DNA of 55,083 bases from an uncultured Hyphomicrobiales bacterium (GTDB taxonomy: Bacteria; Pseudomonadota; Alphaproteobacteria; Rhizobiales; Xanthobacteraceae), in NCBI GenBank assembly GCA_903885555.1, contig CAISIV010000107.1, positions 1-55,083 of the forward strand, read 5' to 3'. Below the pieces are notes generated by a model that was not told where the DNA came from, made no database searches, and saw only the letters and a program-made list of their open reading frames with translations. This document shows, one piece after another, positions 1 through 7,809 of this stretch (the first letter of the stretch is position 1; each line of letters opens with the position of its first letter). Made by a program: the position numbers and the translations under genes.

Positions 1-1
1 C

Positions 2-571
2 GAAGTCGCCGGCCGCGCCGGCATCAAGCTTTCCGAACTGCGCAGCGAATTCGGTTCGACCCTCGCCATCCTCGGGGCTCACATCAAGCAAATCGACGCC
101 GCCGTACTCGATGGCGGCGACGCCGACATGGCTGAGGAAACACCGCGCGACCGGCTGTTCGATGTGCTGATGCGCCGTCTCGAAGCGATGGCGCCCTACA
201 AGGATTCCATCCGCTCGATCATGCGCTCGGCACGCCGCAATCCGGGACTGGCGCTGGCGCTCAACGCGATGGCCGTCCGTTCGCAAAGCTGGATGCTGGA
301 AGCCGCCGGCATCGGCGCGTCCGGTCCGCGCGGTGCTTTGCGGGCCCAGGGTGCGGCGCTGATGTTCGCGCGTGTCGCGAGCGTGTGGCTCGATGACGAT
401 GAAGAAGGTCTCGACCGTACCATGGCCGCGCTCGACCGTGGTCTCGCCAGCGCAGGACGCTGGGACGGATTTGTCGGCGACCTGCTGTCGATTCCGAAGT
501 GCATCATGCGCGGCCCGCGCCGCCGCCGTCGTCCGGCCGATGAAGGTCTGGCCGAAGCGGATGCCGCTTAA
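2..571 (+). CDS. TetR/AcrR-family regulator, 5'-truncated (COQ9-like C-terminal half)
   Basis: The frame is open from the window edge, so the true start lies outside; 189 residues are visible. The first residues (GRAGIKLSELRSEFGS and on to AHIKQID) look like the second half of a TetR helix-turn-helix, where a recognition helix is followed by a conserved FGS turn. The rest is a helical ligand-type domain ending in an arginine-rich patch (GPRRRRRP) and an acidic tail. An ATG at 128 exists but would remove the DNA-binding half, so it is not the start. The resemblance to the COQ9/TetR group comes from memory of alphaproteobacterial proteins. The target is unknown. It converges with the sensor kinase gene, and a nested palindrome fills the gap. 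Confidence 0.7.
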   Translation, partial: EVAGRAGIKLSELRSEFGSTLAILGAHIKQIDAAVLDGGDADMAEETPRDRLFDVLMRRLEAMAPYKDSIRSIMRSARRNPGLALALNAMAVRSQSWMLEAAGIGASGPRGALRAQGAALMFARVASVWLDDDEEGLDRTMAALDRGLASAGRWDGFVGDLLSIPKCIMRGPRRRRRPADEGLAEADAA

Positions 572-579
572 TTGCTTTT

Positions 580-628
580 GCGTATGATCTGATCCGAAAA
601 CCGGTGCCCACTTTTCGGGATCATGCGC
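580..628. repeat. 49-bp nested palindromic repeat, copy 1
   Basis: An imperfect inverted repeat fills the gap between the convergent TetR-type gene and the kinase gene and touches the kinase stop codon. The outer arms are GCGTATGATC and GATCATGCGC (one G-T wobble), and the inner arms are CCGAAAA and TTTTCGG. A second copy at 51242-51290 matches at 46 of 49 positions. It could act as a two-way transcript end or as an mRNA-stabilising hairpin; that role is inferred. Confidence 0.85.
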
Positions 629-2085
629 TAGACCGGCACTCTGACGGTCGCGCGAAGTCCGCCGAGCGGACTGTCGCCCAGCACGATATCGCCGCCGTGC
701 GAGCGCGCGATGTCGCGGGCGATTGCGAGGCCGAGACCCGTGCCACCTTCGTCCTGGTTCCGTGCATCGTCGAGTCGCAAGAACGGCTTGAACACATCCT
801 CGCGCCGGTCCGCCGGAATACCCGGCCCGTCATCGTCGATCGTCACCGTCAGATAGCGATGATCGCGGTGGCCGGTGATAGCAATCGACGGTGCGAAGCG
901 CGCCGCGTTTGATACCAGATTGGCGAGGCAGCGCTTGAACGCCGCCGGCCGAACGGTGACGATCGGCGTGCCGTGAAACACCACGGTGGTCTTGTGGCCG
1001 TGACGCTCGGCATCGTCCTTGAGTTCGTCGAGGAAGGCCGCCATGTCAGTCGGCGCCGATTGCTCGCCGAGATCGCCGCGCGCGAAGGCGAGATAGGCCT
1101 CCAGCATCCGCGCCATCTCGTCGACGTCTTTCTTCATCGCCTCGGCTTCGGGGCTTTTCTTGATCAACGCCAGTTCCAGTTTGAAGCGCGTCAACACCGT
1201 GCGCAGATCGTGCGACACGCCGGCCAGCATCGCGGTGCGCTGTTCGATGGCGCGCTCGATGCGCATTTTCATCTCGATGAAGGCGGCCGCCGCGCGCCGC
1301 ACCTCGCGCGCGCCGCGCGGCCGGAAGTTCGGCGCGTCGCGGCCCTTGCCGAAACTCTCGGCGGCATCGGCCAGCCGCAGGATTGGTTTGATCTGGTTGC
1401 TCAGGAAAATGATGGCGACGATCAGCAGCACGGTCGACGTGCCGACCATCCACAGCAGGAAGATTTCCGAGTTCGACGCATAGGCCGCGTTGCGGCGCGC
1501 GAACACCCGCATCACGTTCTTGTCGAGCTGCACGCGGATTTCGACCAGCGAGGATTTGCCGACGGTATCGATCCAGTATGGCCGCGCGATTTGCTTGCGC
1601 AGTTCCTCCGAAAGCGCCTGATCCAGCAGCGAAAAGAACGGCTTCGGTCCCGGCGGCGGCATTTCAGTGATGGGCAGGAAGTCCACCACGAGACCGAGCC
1701 GCTCCTGCGCGATACGACGGATCTGCGCCAGATCCGGATCCTGCGGGTACCGCGCGTAGACGTCGATCAGCGCGCCGATGTCCTGCACAACGCCGGCCGA
1801 CAGCCGCTGCGTCACGACATTCCAGTGCCGTTCCATGAACACGAAAGCGATGACCGATTGCAGGATCACCATCGGCGCGATGATGATCAGCAAGGCGCGC
1901 GCGTAGAGGCCTTTCGGCATCACCGTGTTGAGCCAGTGGCTCATGCGCCGCCAGCCGACCGGAATCTTCTCAAGCTGCGCGTGAATGCGCCGTACCCAGG
2001 GGATCGCATCGTACCATTGCCAGGCACGCACGATACGATCGAACGTCGTGCGGATGCTGGCCATGCCGGCGTCGAGGCTGGTCAT
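628..2085 (-). CDS. EnvZ-type sensor histidine kinase
   Basis: This 485-residue membrane kinase should phosphorylate the OmpR-type regulator encoded just upstream. It has transmembrane segments near residues 62-84 and 208-228, with a periplasmic sensor region between them. A HAMP linker follows (NQIKPILRLADAAESFG), then the H-box with His292, the N-box NLVSNAARFA, and the ATP-lid motifs DDDGPGIP and GGTGLGLAIA. The start ATG overlaps the regulator stop codon in an ATGA, so translation is coupled. The H-box reads SHDLRTVLTR, with Val297 where most EnvZ-type kinases have Pro. The stimulus cannot be read from the sequence. The MarR-regulator-kinase order resembles the PetP/PetR neighbourhood of other alphaproteobacteria. 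Confidence 0.92.
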   Translation of the reverse strand: MTSLDAGMASIRTTFDRIVRAWQWYDAIPWVRRIHAQLEKIPVGWRRMSHWLNTVMPKGLYARALLIIIAPMVILQSVIAFVFMERHWNVVTQRLSAGVVQDIGALIDVYARYPQDPDLAQIRRIAQERLGLVVDFLPITEMPPPGPKPFFSLLDQALSEELRKQIARPYWIDTVGKSSLVEIRVQLDKNVMRVFARRNAAYASNSEIFLLWMVGTSTVLLIVAIIFLSNQIKPILRLADAAESFGKGRDAPNFRPRGAREVRRAAAAFIEMKMRIERAIEQRTAMLAGVSHDLRTVLTRFKLELALIKKSPEAEAMKKDVDEMARMLEAYLAFARGDLGEQSAPTDMAAFLDELKDDAERHGHKTTVVFHGTPIVTVRPAAFKRCLANLVSNAARFAPSIAITGHRDHRYLTVTIDDDGPGIPADRREDVFKPFLRLDDARNQDEGGTGLGLAIARDIARSHGGDIVLGDSPLGGLRATVRVPV

Positions 2086-2786
2086 GTCGTCACCACCAAC
2101 CGGTAGCCGACGCCGCGCACGGTCTGCACGAACATCGGGTCGGCGGGATTTTTCTCGATCTTGCGGCGCAGCCGGTTGACCTGCACGTCGACGGCGCGCT
2201 CGCTGACGGTGCCACCGTTGCCGGCCAGCGCCAGCCGCGCGACGGTTTCACCCGGCGTCGCCGACAGAATGCGCAGCATCTCGCGCTCGCGGTCGGTCAG
2301 CTTGACGGCGTCTTCGCCGCGCCGCAATTCGCCACGCGCGAGGTGATAAACGAAGGGCCCGAACCGCACCGATTCAGGTTGCGGCGCGGCGGCGGGTCTC
2401 ACGCGCTTGAGAATGCTGGCGATGCGCAGCGACAGTTCGCGCGGCTCGAAGGGCTTGGACAGATAATCGTCGGCGCCCATCTCGAGGCCCTTGATGCGGC
2501 TTTCGGCGGCATCGCGTGCCGTCAACATCAGGATGGGAACGCTGGAGGTGCCGCGCAGCGATTGCGCGAAGTCGAAACCGTTTTCGCCGGGCATCATCAC
2601 ATCGAGAATGAGCAGATCGAAACTCAAGCCGACGAGTTTCGCGCGCGCATCGGCGGCAGTTTCGGCGGTGCTGACGCGATAGCCTTCGCTGCTGAGAAAG
2701 CGCGACAGCAGATCGCGGATGCGGCGGTCGTCGTCGACTACCAGCAGATGCGGCGCATCGTCAGAAAGCGTGGCGGTCATCGTCAT
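2082..2786 (-). CDS. OmpR-family response regulator (PetR-like)
   Basis: This 234-residue regulator has a receiver domain (acidic pocket VVDDD near 16-20, phosphoacceptor Asp62 in LLILDVMMPGENG, Lys in ADDYLSKPFEPREL) and a C-terminal winged helix (LTDREREMLRIL to SERAVDVQVNRLRRKIE). It ends with the usual TVRGVGYRL. It is the partner of the kinase that overlaps it by four bases, and it follows the MarR gene by 30 bp, so the three are probably one transcript. No strong Shine-Dalgarno sequence precedes the ATG; a second ATG two codons later is possible. The PetR name rests on gene order and family likeness only. Confidence 0.92.
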   Translation of the reverse strand: MTMTATLSDDAPHLLVVDDDRRIRDLLSRFLSSEGYRVSTAETAADARAKLVGLSFDLLILDVMMPGENGFDFAQSLRGTSSVPILMLTARDAAESRIKGLEMGADDYLSKPFEPRELSLRIASILKRVRPAAAPQPESVRFGPFVYHLARGELRRGEDAVKLTDREREMLRILSATPGETVARLALAGNGGTVSERAVDVQVNRLRRKIEKNPADPMFVQTVRGVGYRLVVTT

Positions 2787-2816
2787 CGGCCAAGCCCGTT
2801 GAGTTCATTCAGCACG

Positions 2817-3371
2817 TCAACTGCGCGCCTTGACGTGGTCGGCGCGCGCGATCTGGCGCTGCACGCCTTCGCGATTGTCGCTGTCGATCATGGCGGTCAG
2901 GAAGCGCCGCGCAGCTTCATGCGCACCGGGACCGAGTTCGGCGAAGGCGCGGTTGATGCGTACCGTCTGCAATTGCGCGAGCTTGAGCGACAGCGCCTCG
3001 CCCTTTGGCGTCACGAACAGCAAACGCTGCCGGCGATCCTGCGCGCCTTCCTTCTGAATAACGAAGCCCTGATCCACCAGTTGCTTGAGCACGCGGCCGA
3101 GCGACTGCTTGGTGATGTTGAGAATGTCGAGCAGGTCCGCGACCTTCATGCCGGGATTGCGGTTGACGAAATGCAGCACGCGATGATGGGCGCGGCCAAA
3201 GGTGAGCTTGCTCAGCACCTCGTCCGGATCGCCGACGAAATCGCGATAGGCAAAAAACAGCAGTTCGATGATGTCCCAGATCGGCGGCGCCGACGTGCCA
3301 GCACCCGCCGGCGGGTCGGAAACCCCTCCGGCCGCTCCGGCAGATTTAGGACTCATATTTATGTCAGCCAT
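2817..3371 (-). CDS. MarR-family transcriptional regulator (PetP-like)
   Basis: This 184-residue protein has a winged-helix MarR core. FGRAHHRVLHFVNRNPGM leads into VADLLDILNITKQSLGRVLKQL (recognition helix region) and the wing QDRRQRLLFVTPKGEAL. The N-terminus is a proline/alanine-rich tail of about 30 residues. It heads the regulator-kinase operon and is divergent from ilvE. A perfect inverted repeat surrounds its ATG, which suggests autoregulation, but no Shine-Dalgarno sequence is seen; a second in-frame ATG at 3356 is an alternative start. The effector is unknown. The MarR-OmpR pairing recalls petP/petR. Confidence 0.88.
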   Translation of the reverse strand: MADINMSPKSAGAAGGVSDPPAGAGTSAPPIWDIIELLFFAYRDFVGDPDEVLSKLTFGRAHHRVLHFVNRNPGMKVADLLDILNITKQSLGRVLKQLVDQGFVIQKEGAQDRRQRLLFVTPKGEALSLKLAQLQTVRINRAFAELGPGAHEAARRFLTAMIDSDNREGVQRQIARADHVKARS

Positions 3372-3380
3372 GTTGACATA
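3360..3380. promoter_or_regulatory. Candidate MarR operator (TATGTCA-N7-TGACATA)
   Basis: A perfect inverted repeat with 7-bp arms (TATGTCA and TGACATA) and a 7-bp spacer contains the MarR start codon. AT-rich sequence lies just upstream of the gene (3381-3405). The size and symmetry suit a MarR dimer, so negative autoregulation is the simplest reading. Nothing else in the ilvE leader resembles it. Confidence 0.55.
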
Positions 3381-3626
3381 TTTTGATTTTATGTTACAAA
3401 AACACCGCTAAGGACGAAAGGATAGTACTCGAAAGATGCTATCCCGACCGCGAAAGCGGCTCCCGACCGGCACTTACGTCACTCATACCGGAGTTGCCGG
3501 ATGACGCAAAGTGTTGGAAGTAGCGCTAAAAATGCGCCATCACAGCGGCCAGACAGGCCAGACAGGCCTCCCGGCGCGCATGATCCCGCAATGGCGCCCG
3601 TAAAAATTGGGTTGAAGGAGGAAGTT

Positions 3627-4520
3627 ATGGCTGCGCAATCGTACGACAAGCTCGACGGGGTCATCTGGTACGACGGCAAGCTGGTGCCGTGGGCCGACGC
3701 CAACGTGCATGTCCTCACCCACGGCCTGCATTACGCCAGCGCCGTGTTCGAAGGCGAGCGCGCCTATGGCGGCCATATCTTCAAGTCGACGGAGCATTCC
3801 GAGCGCCTGAAGCGGTCGGCCAAGATCCTCGATTTCGATATCCCCTTCTCCGTCGCCGAGATCGACGCCGCCAAGAAGCTGGTCGTCGAGAAGAACGGCA
3901 AGAAGGAAGCCTATGTCCGTCCGATCGCCTGGCGCGGTTCGGAAATGATGGGCGTGTCGGCGCAGAACAACACCATCCACCTCGCCATCGCGAGCTGGGA
4001 ATGGCCGAGCTATTTCGATCCCGAGCAGCGGCTCAAGGGCATCCGTCTCGATCTCGCCGAATATCGCCGGCCCGACCCGAAGACCGCGCCGTGCCGCGCC
4101 AAGGCCGCCGGCCTCTACATGATCTGCACCATCTCCAAGCACGCGGCCGAACGCAAAGGCTACGCCGACGCCATGATGCTGGACTGGGAAGGCCGTGTCG
4201 CCGAATGCACCGGCGCCAATATCTTCTTCGTGCGCGACGGCAAGATCCACACGCCGATCGCCGACTGCTTCCTCGACGGCCTCACCCGTCAGACCGTCAT
4301 CGGCCTCGCCAGGAAGCGCGGCTTCGAAGTCATCGAGCGCCGCATCCTGCCCGACGAGCTGACGGAATTTTCCGAATGCTTCATCACCGGGTCGGCGGCG
4401 GAAGTCACCGCGGTGTCGGAAATCGCCAAGTGGAATTTCAATCCCGGCGGCATCACCAAGACGCTGATGGAAGACTACACCGCGGAAGTGAACGCGCTGG
4501 GCAAAGCCGCGGCCGCCTGA
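3627..4520 (+). CDS. ilvE: Branched-chain amino acid aminotransferase
   Basis: IlvE catalyses the reversible transfer of the amino group between Leu/Ile/Val and 2-oxoglutarate, the last step of their synthesis. This is a fold-type IV PLP enzyme of 297 residues. The PLP lysine is Lys159 (CRAKAAGLY), the cofactor-binding glutamate lies in AECTGANIFF, and the phosphate-binding turn is in FITGSAAEVTAV. The open frame reaches back to 3501, but the ATG at 3627 has an ideal AAGGAGGAAG Shine-Dalgarno sequence and gives the family length, so it is chosen. The gene stands alone, divergent from the MarR gene, and ends in a strong terminator. Confidence 0.95.
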   Translation: MAAQSYDKLDGVIWYDGKLVPWADANVHVLTHGLHYASAVFEGERAYGGHIFKSTEHSERLKRSAKILDFDIPFSVAEIDAAKKLVVEKNGKKEAYVRPIAWRGSEMMGVSAQNNTIHLAIASWEWPSYFDPEQRLKGIRLDLAEYRRPDPKTAPCRAKAAGLYMICTISKHAAERKGYADAMMLDWEGRVAECTGANIFFVRDGKIHTPIADCFLDGLTRQTVIGLARKRGFEVIERRILPDELTEFSECFITGSAAEVTAVSEIAKWNFNPGGITKTLMEDYTAEVNALGKAAAA

Positions 4521-4544
4521 GCGGCATCAGCACTGACGAATATA

Positions 4545-4573
4545 AAAAGCCGGCTGTTTCAGCCGGCTTTTTT
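4545..4573 (+). terminator. Rho-independent terminator of ilvE
   Basis: AAAAGCCGGCTG pairs with CAGCCGGCTTTT around a 3-base loop, followed by T residues. The hairpin is flanked by A and T runs, so it can work in both directions. It covers the last codons and stop of the convergent DUF1460 gene. Confidence 0.9.
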
Positions 4574-5356
4574 GTCGCTCACCGGCTCTTGCGGCCGCAG
4601 CAGCGTGACGTAGCGCACGCGATATTTCGTCATAAAGCGATCGAGCCGCTCATCGAGCACACGACGGCGTGTCTGCGAAGCGTGACGCAGCAGCAGTTCA
4701 CCTTTCCCACCGTAGGCGACGAAGCCGACGTGGAAATAATCGAGATTGGTGCGCTGGGTGACGAAGCCGACGATGTCGCCGGCGGCGAGCTGGCTCTTGT
4801 TGGCGAGCAGCGTCTCGCGCGGGATCACCGTCATGGGAAACTTCCGCCGCCCGAGGCCGCGTTCAGCCGTTACGGTTTTCTGGATGTCGATGGCGCCGTC
4901 CATGGCGACCCAGCGGCAGGTCTTGTTCTCGACGTTGTGCTGGCCCCACTCGAAGAAATAATGATTGCGCTCGCGCCAGTCCACCACGCCGTTGTGATAG
5001 CGGATGGTGCGCAAATTCGCCTCGAACTGAGCGGGATCGCGCGCCATCGCGGCGGCCAGCACCGTTTCGCAATAGGTCACGCAGTCGAAGGCGTCATCGC
5101 GCGCGACAAATTTCTCGGCGCGGCGCGGCCCGCCGATCAGCGTGTAGCCGCGGTAGCGTGTGCCCTTGAGCGCGGTGGCAATGAAATCGACGCGCTGTGA
5201 AATGGCCGGCAGCTTCTGCGCTTCGACGATCAAAGGACCGATACGCTGTTCGCCTGCGGCCGCAGGCGCGACGCCGCCCGCCAGGCACGCACCACCCGCA
5301 AGGATTTGCAGGACATAGCGGCGGCTGGGCTGCGAATCGCATGGCATGGCGGGCAT
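4559..5356 (-). CDS. DUF1460 family protein (putative cell-wall amidase), exported
   Basis: DUF1460 proteins are NlpC/P60-like cysteine hydrolases; characterised members cleave N-acetylmuramoyl-L-alanine bonds. The 265-residue product begins with a Tat- or Sec-type signal (SRRYVLQILAGG, then AAAG), so it should act outside the cytoplasm. The catalytic Cys is in DDAFDCVTYCET, and the expected His is in LDYFHVGFV. The frame opens at 5413, but that start overlaps the upstream gene; ATG 5356 lies 9 bp after it and places the twin arginines correctly. It ends the minus-strand run behind the Vgb-like gene. Its last codons form part of the ilvE terminator. Confidence 0.8.
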   Translation of the reverse strand: MPAMPCDSQPSRRYVLQILAGGACLAGGVAPAAAGEQRIGPLIVEAQKLPAISQRVDFIATALKGTRYRGYTLIGGPRRAEKFVARDDAFDCVTYCETVLAAAMARDPAQFEANLRTIRYHNGVVDWRERNHYFFEWGQHNVENKTCRWVAMDGAIDIQKTVTAERGLGRRKFPMTVIPRETLLANKSQLAAGDIVGFVTQRTNLDYFHVGFVAYGGKGELLLRHASQTRRRVLDERLDRFMTKYRVRYVTLLRPQEPVSDKKAG

Positions 5357-5364
5357 TCTGCCGC

Positions 5365-6318
5365 CTAATCGCGGATCACGACCAGCCGGTCGGTGCCGGA
5401 TTCGGCGCCCCACATTTCGCCCGGCCGGCCGAGCATCTGGCGCACCGATGCATTGCGCCGGTCGCTCGGGAAATTCTCGAACTTTTCCGTGACGGGATCG
5501 AACCGCACGATGGCATTGGCCGGCCAGTCGGTGAGCCAGACCTTGTCCTTGTCATCGACAAAGACGGCATAACAACCCTGTTTGCTCTTCGGCAGCGGCC
5601 ATGTTTTCCAGACTTTTGACATCGGATCGAAGCGTCCGACCTCGCCGGTATTCCAGAAGCTGACCCAGAGCAGACCTTTGGAATCCGACCAGATACGGCG
5701 CGGCCCGACGCCGGGCTTCGGCGGCTGCACCACCAGTGCATCACCGCTCACGGTATCGATCTTGGCGATGTGATCGCCGGCCAGCGAAGCGTACCAGACG
5801 TCGCCGTTCGGCGTCGTCGTGATGCCGTAGGGACCGACGCCCTTCGGCGCTTTCCAGGCTTCGACTTTCCCGGTCGCCGGATCGACGCGGCCGTAGACGC
5901 CGTTCTGCCCGGTGAACCAGAGAATGCCTTTGCGGTCGAAGGTCGCGGTGTTGAGATTGGCGTTGGCGAATTCCGCTGGCAGCGGAAACAACTTTACCGC
6001 CTTCGTCACAGGATCGACGCGCGCGATCGCGTTCTGCCCGCCTTCGGTGACCCAGGCCGCGAGATCCGGACCGACGATCACGCCATGCGGCGCGGCATCG
6101 GGCCCGAGCGGCACATGCACCACCTTGCGCGTCTTCGGATCGAGAATGCCGAGTGCGCCCTGACTCTGCGCGGTGTACCAGACCTTGCCGTCCGGCGCCG
6201 GCGCGACGTCATGCGGATGCGCGCCACGCGTCACCTCGTAATAGGCGACGTCGGCCGCCGGCGCGCCATTGACGCCAAGCGCGATCACCGCCACCGCCGC
6301 GAAAACGATCGGAACCAT
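5365..6318 (-). CDS. Virginiamycin B lyase-like beta-propeller protein, secreted
   Basis: The 317-residue protein carries a signal peptide (VPIVFAAVAVIALGVNGAPA) and then repeated blades with a W-[YF/VT]-x-[GTS] pattern (DGKVWYTAQS, GILWFTGQNG, NGDVWYASLA, KVWLTDWPAN, GEMWGAESGT). This is typical of the Vgb/streptogramin lyase and SMP-30-like propellers. True Vgb linearises streptogramin B, but most chromosomal relatives have no shown activity, so a resistance role is not claimed. The start ATG 6318 has a GAGGGGC Shine-Dalgarno; the longer frame to 6399 would overlap moaE. It lies 25 bp after moaE and 8 bp before the DUF1460 gene. Confidence 0.82.
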   Translation of the reverse strand: MVPIVFAAVAVIALGVNGAPAADVAYYEVTRGAHPHDVAPAPDGKVWYTAQSQGALGILDPKTRKVVHVPLGPDAAPHGVIVGPDLAAWVTEGGQNAIARVDPVTKAVKLFPLPAEFANANLNTATFDRKGILWFTGQNGVYGRVDPATGKVEAWKAPKGVGPYGITTTPNGDVWYASLAGDHIAKIDTVSGDALVVQPPKPGVGPRRIWSDSKGLLWVSFWNTGEVGRFDPMSKVWKTWPLPKSKQGCYAVFVDDKDKVWLTDWPANAIVRFDPVTEKFENFPSDRRNASVRQMLGRPGEMWGAESGTDRLVVIRD

Positions 6319-6343
6319 GTTGCCCCTCAATAGGTCCTTCGAT

Positions 6344-6832
6344 TCATTCGGCTGCTTCGTGTTTGCCCGGTGCAGCCCAGCGCCCGGCAGCGGCGTCATC
6401 CGCAGCTTTCGCTTGGACCCAGACTTTCCCGTCCGGCTTCTCGACCTGTTTCCAGAACGGTGCGCGGGTTTTGAGATAATCCATCAGGAATTCCGCCGCG
6501 GCGAAGGCCGCCTCGCGATGCGACGACGCGGTCGCCACCATCATGATGTCGTCACCGGGCACAATGCGGCCGTGACGATGAATGACCGTGACGCCGATCA
6601 ACGGCCAGCGCGAAATCGCCTCCGCCACATGCCGTTCGATTTCAGCCTCTGCCATGCCCGGATAATGCTCGAGCGTCAGCGCTGCGATCGGTTCGGCGCC
6701 TTCGTTGCCACGGCAGATGCCGGTGAACGTCACCAGCGCGCCGACATCGGTGCGGCCGCCGGAAAGCTTTCTGGCCTCGGCAGCGGCGTCGAACGGCTCG
6801 CTCTGGATGCGGACAGTGGATGTCGCGGTCAT
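6344..6832 (-). CDS. moaE: Molybdopterin synthase catalytic subunit MoaE
   Basis: MoaE, with the small sulfur carrier MoaD, converts precursor Z (cPMP) into molybdopterin. The 162-residue product has the family features: GALVTFTGICRG, LEHYPGMAE, VTVIHRHGRIVPGD, the region ASSHREAAFAAAEFLMDYLK, and a lysine-containing stretch APFWKQVEKPDG where the active-site lysines sit. It follows moaD by 32 bp in the same direction, which suits a two-subunit enzyme made from one mRNA. The C-terminus is an alanine-rich tail of about 20 residues beyond the conserved core. Confidence 0.95.
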   Translation of the reverse strand: MTATSTVRIQSEPFDAAAEARKLSGGRTDVGALVTFTGICRGNEGAEPIAALTLEHYPGMAEAEIERHVAEAISRWPLIGVTVIHRHGRIVPGDDIMMVATASSHREAAFAAAEFLMDYLKTRAPFWKQVEKPDGKVWVQAKAADDAAAGRWAAPGKHEAAE

Positions 6833-6864
6833 GGCGGTAATCTAACCCGCCAGAGCCTGCGGCG

Positions 6865-7116
6865 CTATCCGCCCGTCATTGGCGGGAAAAATGCGATTTC
6901 CGAAGCGCTTGCGATCGCGGCCTGCGGCTTGACGTGGGTCTTGTCGATGGCCGCGCGGATCACCTTGGGATTGGCGAAGGCATAGGCGTATTCCTCGCCG
7001 CGCGAGGCCAGCCAGGTCATCAGGTCGCCGACGGTGACGATGCCGCCCGGCACCTCGACGTCTTCCTCGGCTTTGCCGACGCGCTCGCGCACCCAGGCGA
7101 AATAGCGCAGCTTCAT
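6865..7116 (-). CDS. moaD: Molybdopterin synthase sulfur-carrier subunit MoaD
   Basis: MoaD is a ubiquitin-fold sulfur carrier whose C-terminal Gly-Gly is made into a thiocarboxylate by MoeB. The product is 83 residues and ends exactly in FFPPMTGG, the diagnostic tail. The N-terminus KLRYFAWVRERVGKAEEDVEV matches the family. It starts 13 bp after pgsA with a GGGATATC-type leader and is followed by moaE, so pgsA-moaD-moaE is very likely one operon. Confidence 0.94.
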   Translation of the reverse strand: MKLRYFAWVRERVGKAEEDVEVPGGIVTVGDLMTWLASRGEEYAYAFANPKVIRAAIDKTHVKPQAAIASASEIAFFPPMTGG

Positions 7117-7129
7117 TCTGATATCCCGC

Positions 7130-7735
7130 CTAATCCATCATGTAACGCAGGCCGGCGCGCATGTAATCCCAGCCGGTGTAGAGCGTCACGATCGCCGATA
7201 GCCACATCAGCACGATGCCGATCTCGATGGTCTGCGGCAGCACCTTCACGCCGGCTTCGCCCGCGATCAGGAAGCCGATGGCAACCAGTTGGCCCATGGT
7301 CTTCCATTTTGCCAGCTTGGTCACCGGGAGGCTGACGTGGAGGTCGGCGAGAAACTCGCGCAAACCCGACACCAGAATTTCGCGGCAGAGAATGATGACC
7401 GCCGCGAGCAGCGTCCAACCTCGGATGGTGCCGTCGGCCGCCAGCATCAAGAGGCATGATGCCACCAAGAGCTTGTCGGCGATCGGATCGAGCATACGGC
7501 CGAGCGAGGATTGCTGGCCCCACATCCGCGCGAAGTAGCCGTCGAGAATGTCGGTGATGCCGGCGGCAATGAAAATTGCCAGCGCCACCCAGCGCAGCCA
7601 GAGCCCGCCGTCGAGGATGCTCTGCCAATACATCAGCCCCACCACCACCGGCACGGCGGCAATGCGGGCGTAGGTCAAGATGTTTGGCAGCGCGAGTGGA
7701 TGCGCTGGCAGTCGGCCGGAATTGGCAGGATTCAT
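7130..7735 (-). CDS. pgsA: CDP-diacylglycerol--glycerol-3-phosphate 3-phosphatidyltransferase
   Basis: PgsA makes phosphatidylglycerol phosphate in the inner membrane, the committed step to phosphatidylglycerol and cardiolipin. The 201-residue product shows the full CDP-alcohol phosphotransferase signature D-G-x2-A-R-x8-G-x3-D-x3-D at residues 65-87 (from DGYFAR to MLDPIADK), with several hydrophobic segments around it. The frame allows a TTG start three codons earlier (7744), but the ATG at 7735 is the simpler choice. It is the first gene before moaD and lies 74 bp after the dioxygenase gene. Confidence 0.94.
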   Translation of the reverse strand: MNPANSGRLPAHPLALPNILTYARIAAVPVVVGLMYWQSILDGGLWLRWVALAIFIAAGITDILDGYFARMWGQQSSLGRMLDPIADKLLVASCLLMLAADGTIRGWTLLAAVIILCREILVSGLREFLADLHVSLPVTKLAKWKTMGQLVAIGFLIAGEAGVKVLPQTIEIGIVLMWLSAIVTLYTGWDYMRAGLRYMMD

Positions 7736-7809
7736 GGGCGACAAAGGATCATCCTGCCGCGGCTAGGTCAATCGCCCGCGCTCTGCGATCCCCGGTCATC
7801 GGACCAGGC

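Noticed and set aside
973-2106. A 377-codon plus-strand frame opposite the first sensor kinase
   Set aside because: It has no motifs, is His/Arg-rich and is completely antisense to a gene with all kinase boxes.
3501-3626. A longer N-terminus for IlvE
   Set aside because: The added 42 residues are Pro/Arg/Asp-rich and not found in the family. ATG 3627 has an ideal Shine-Dalgarno sequence.
5365-6318. A streptogramin resistance gene
   Set aside because: The propeller is Vgb-like, but most chromosomal relatives are not resistance enzymes. The catalytic His/Glu set cannot be confirmed without an alignment.
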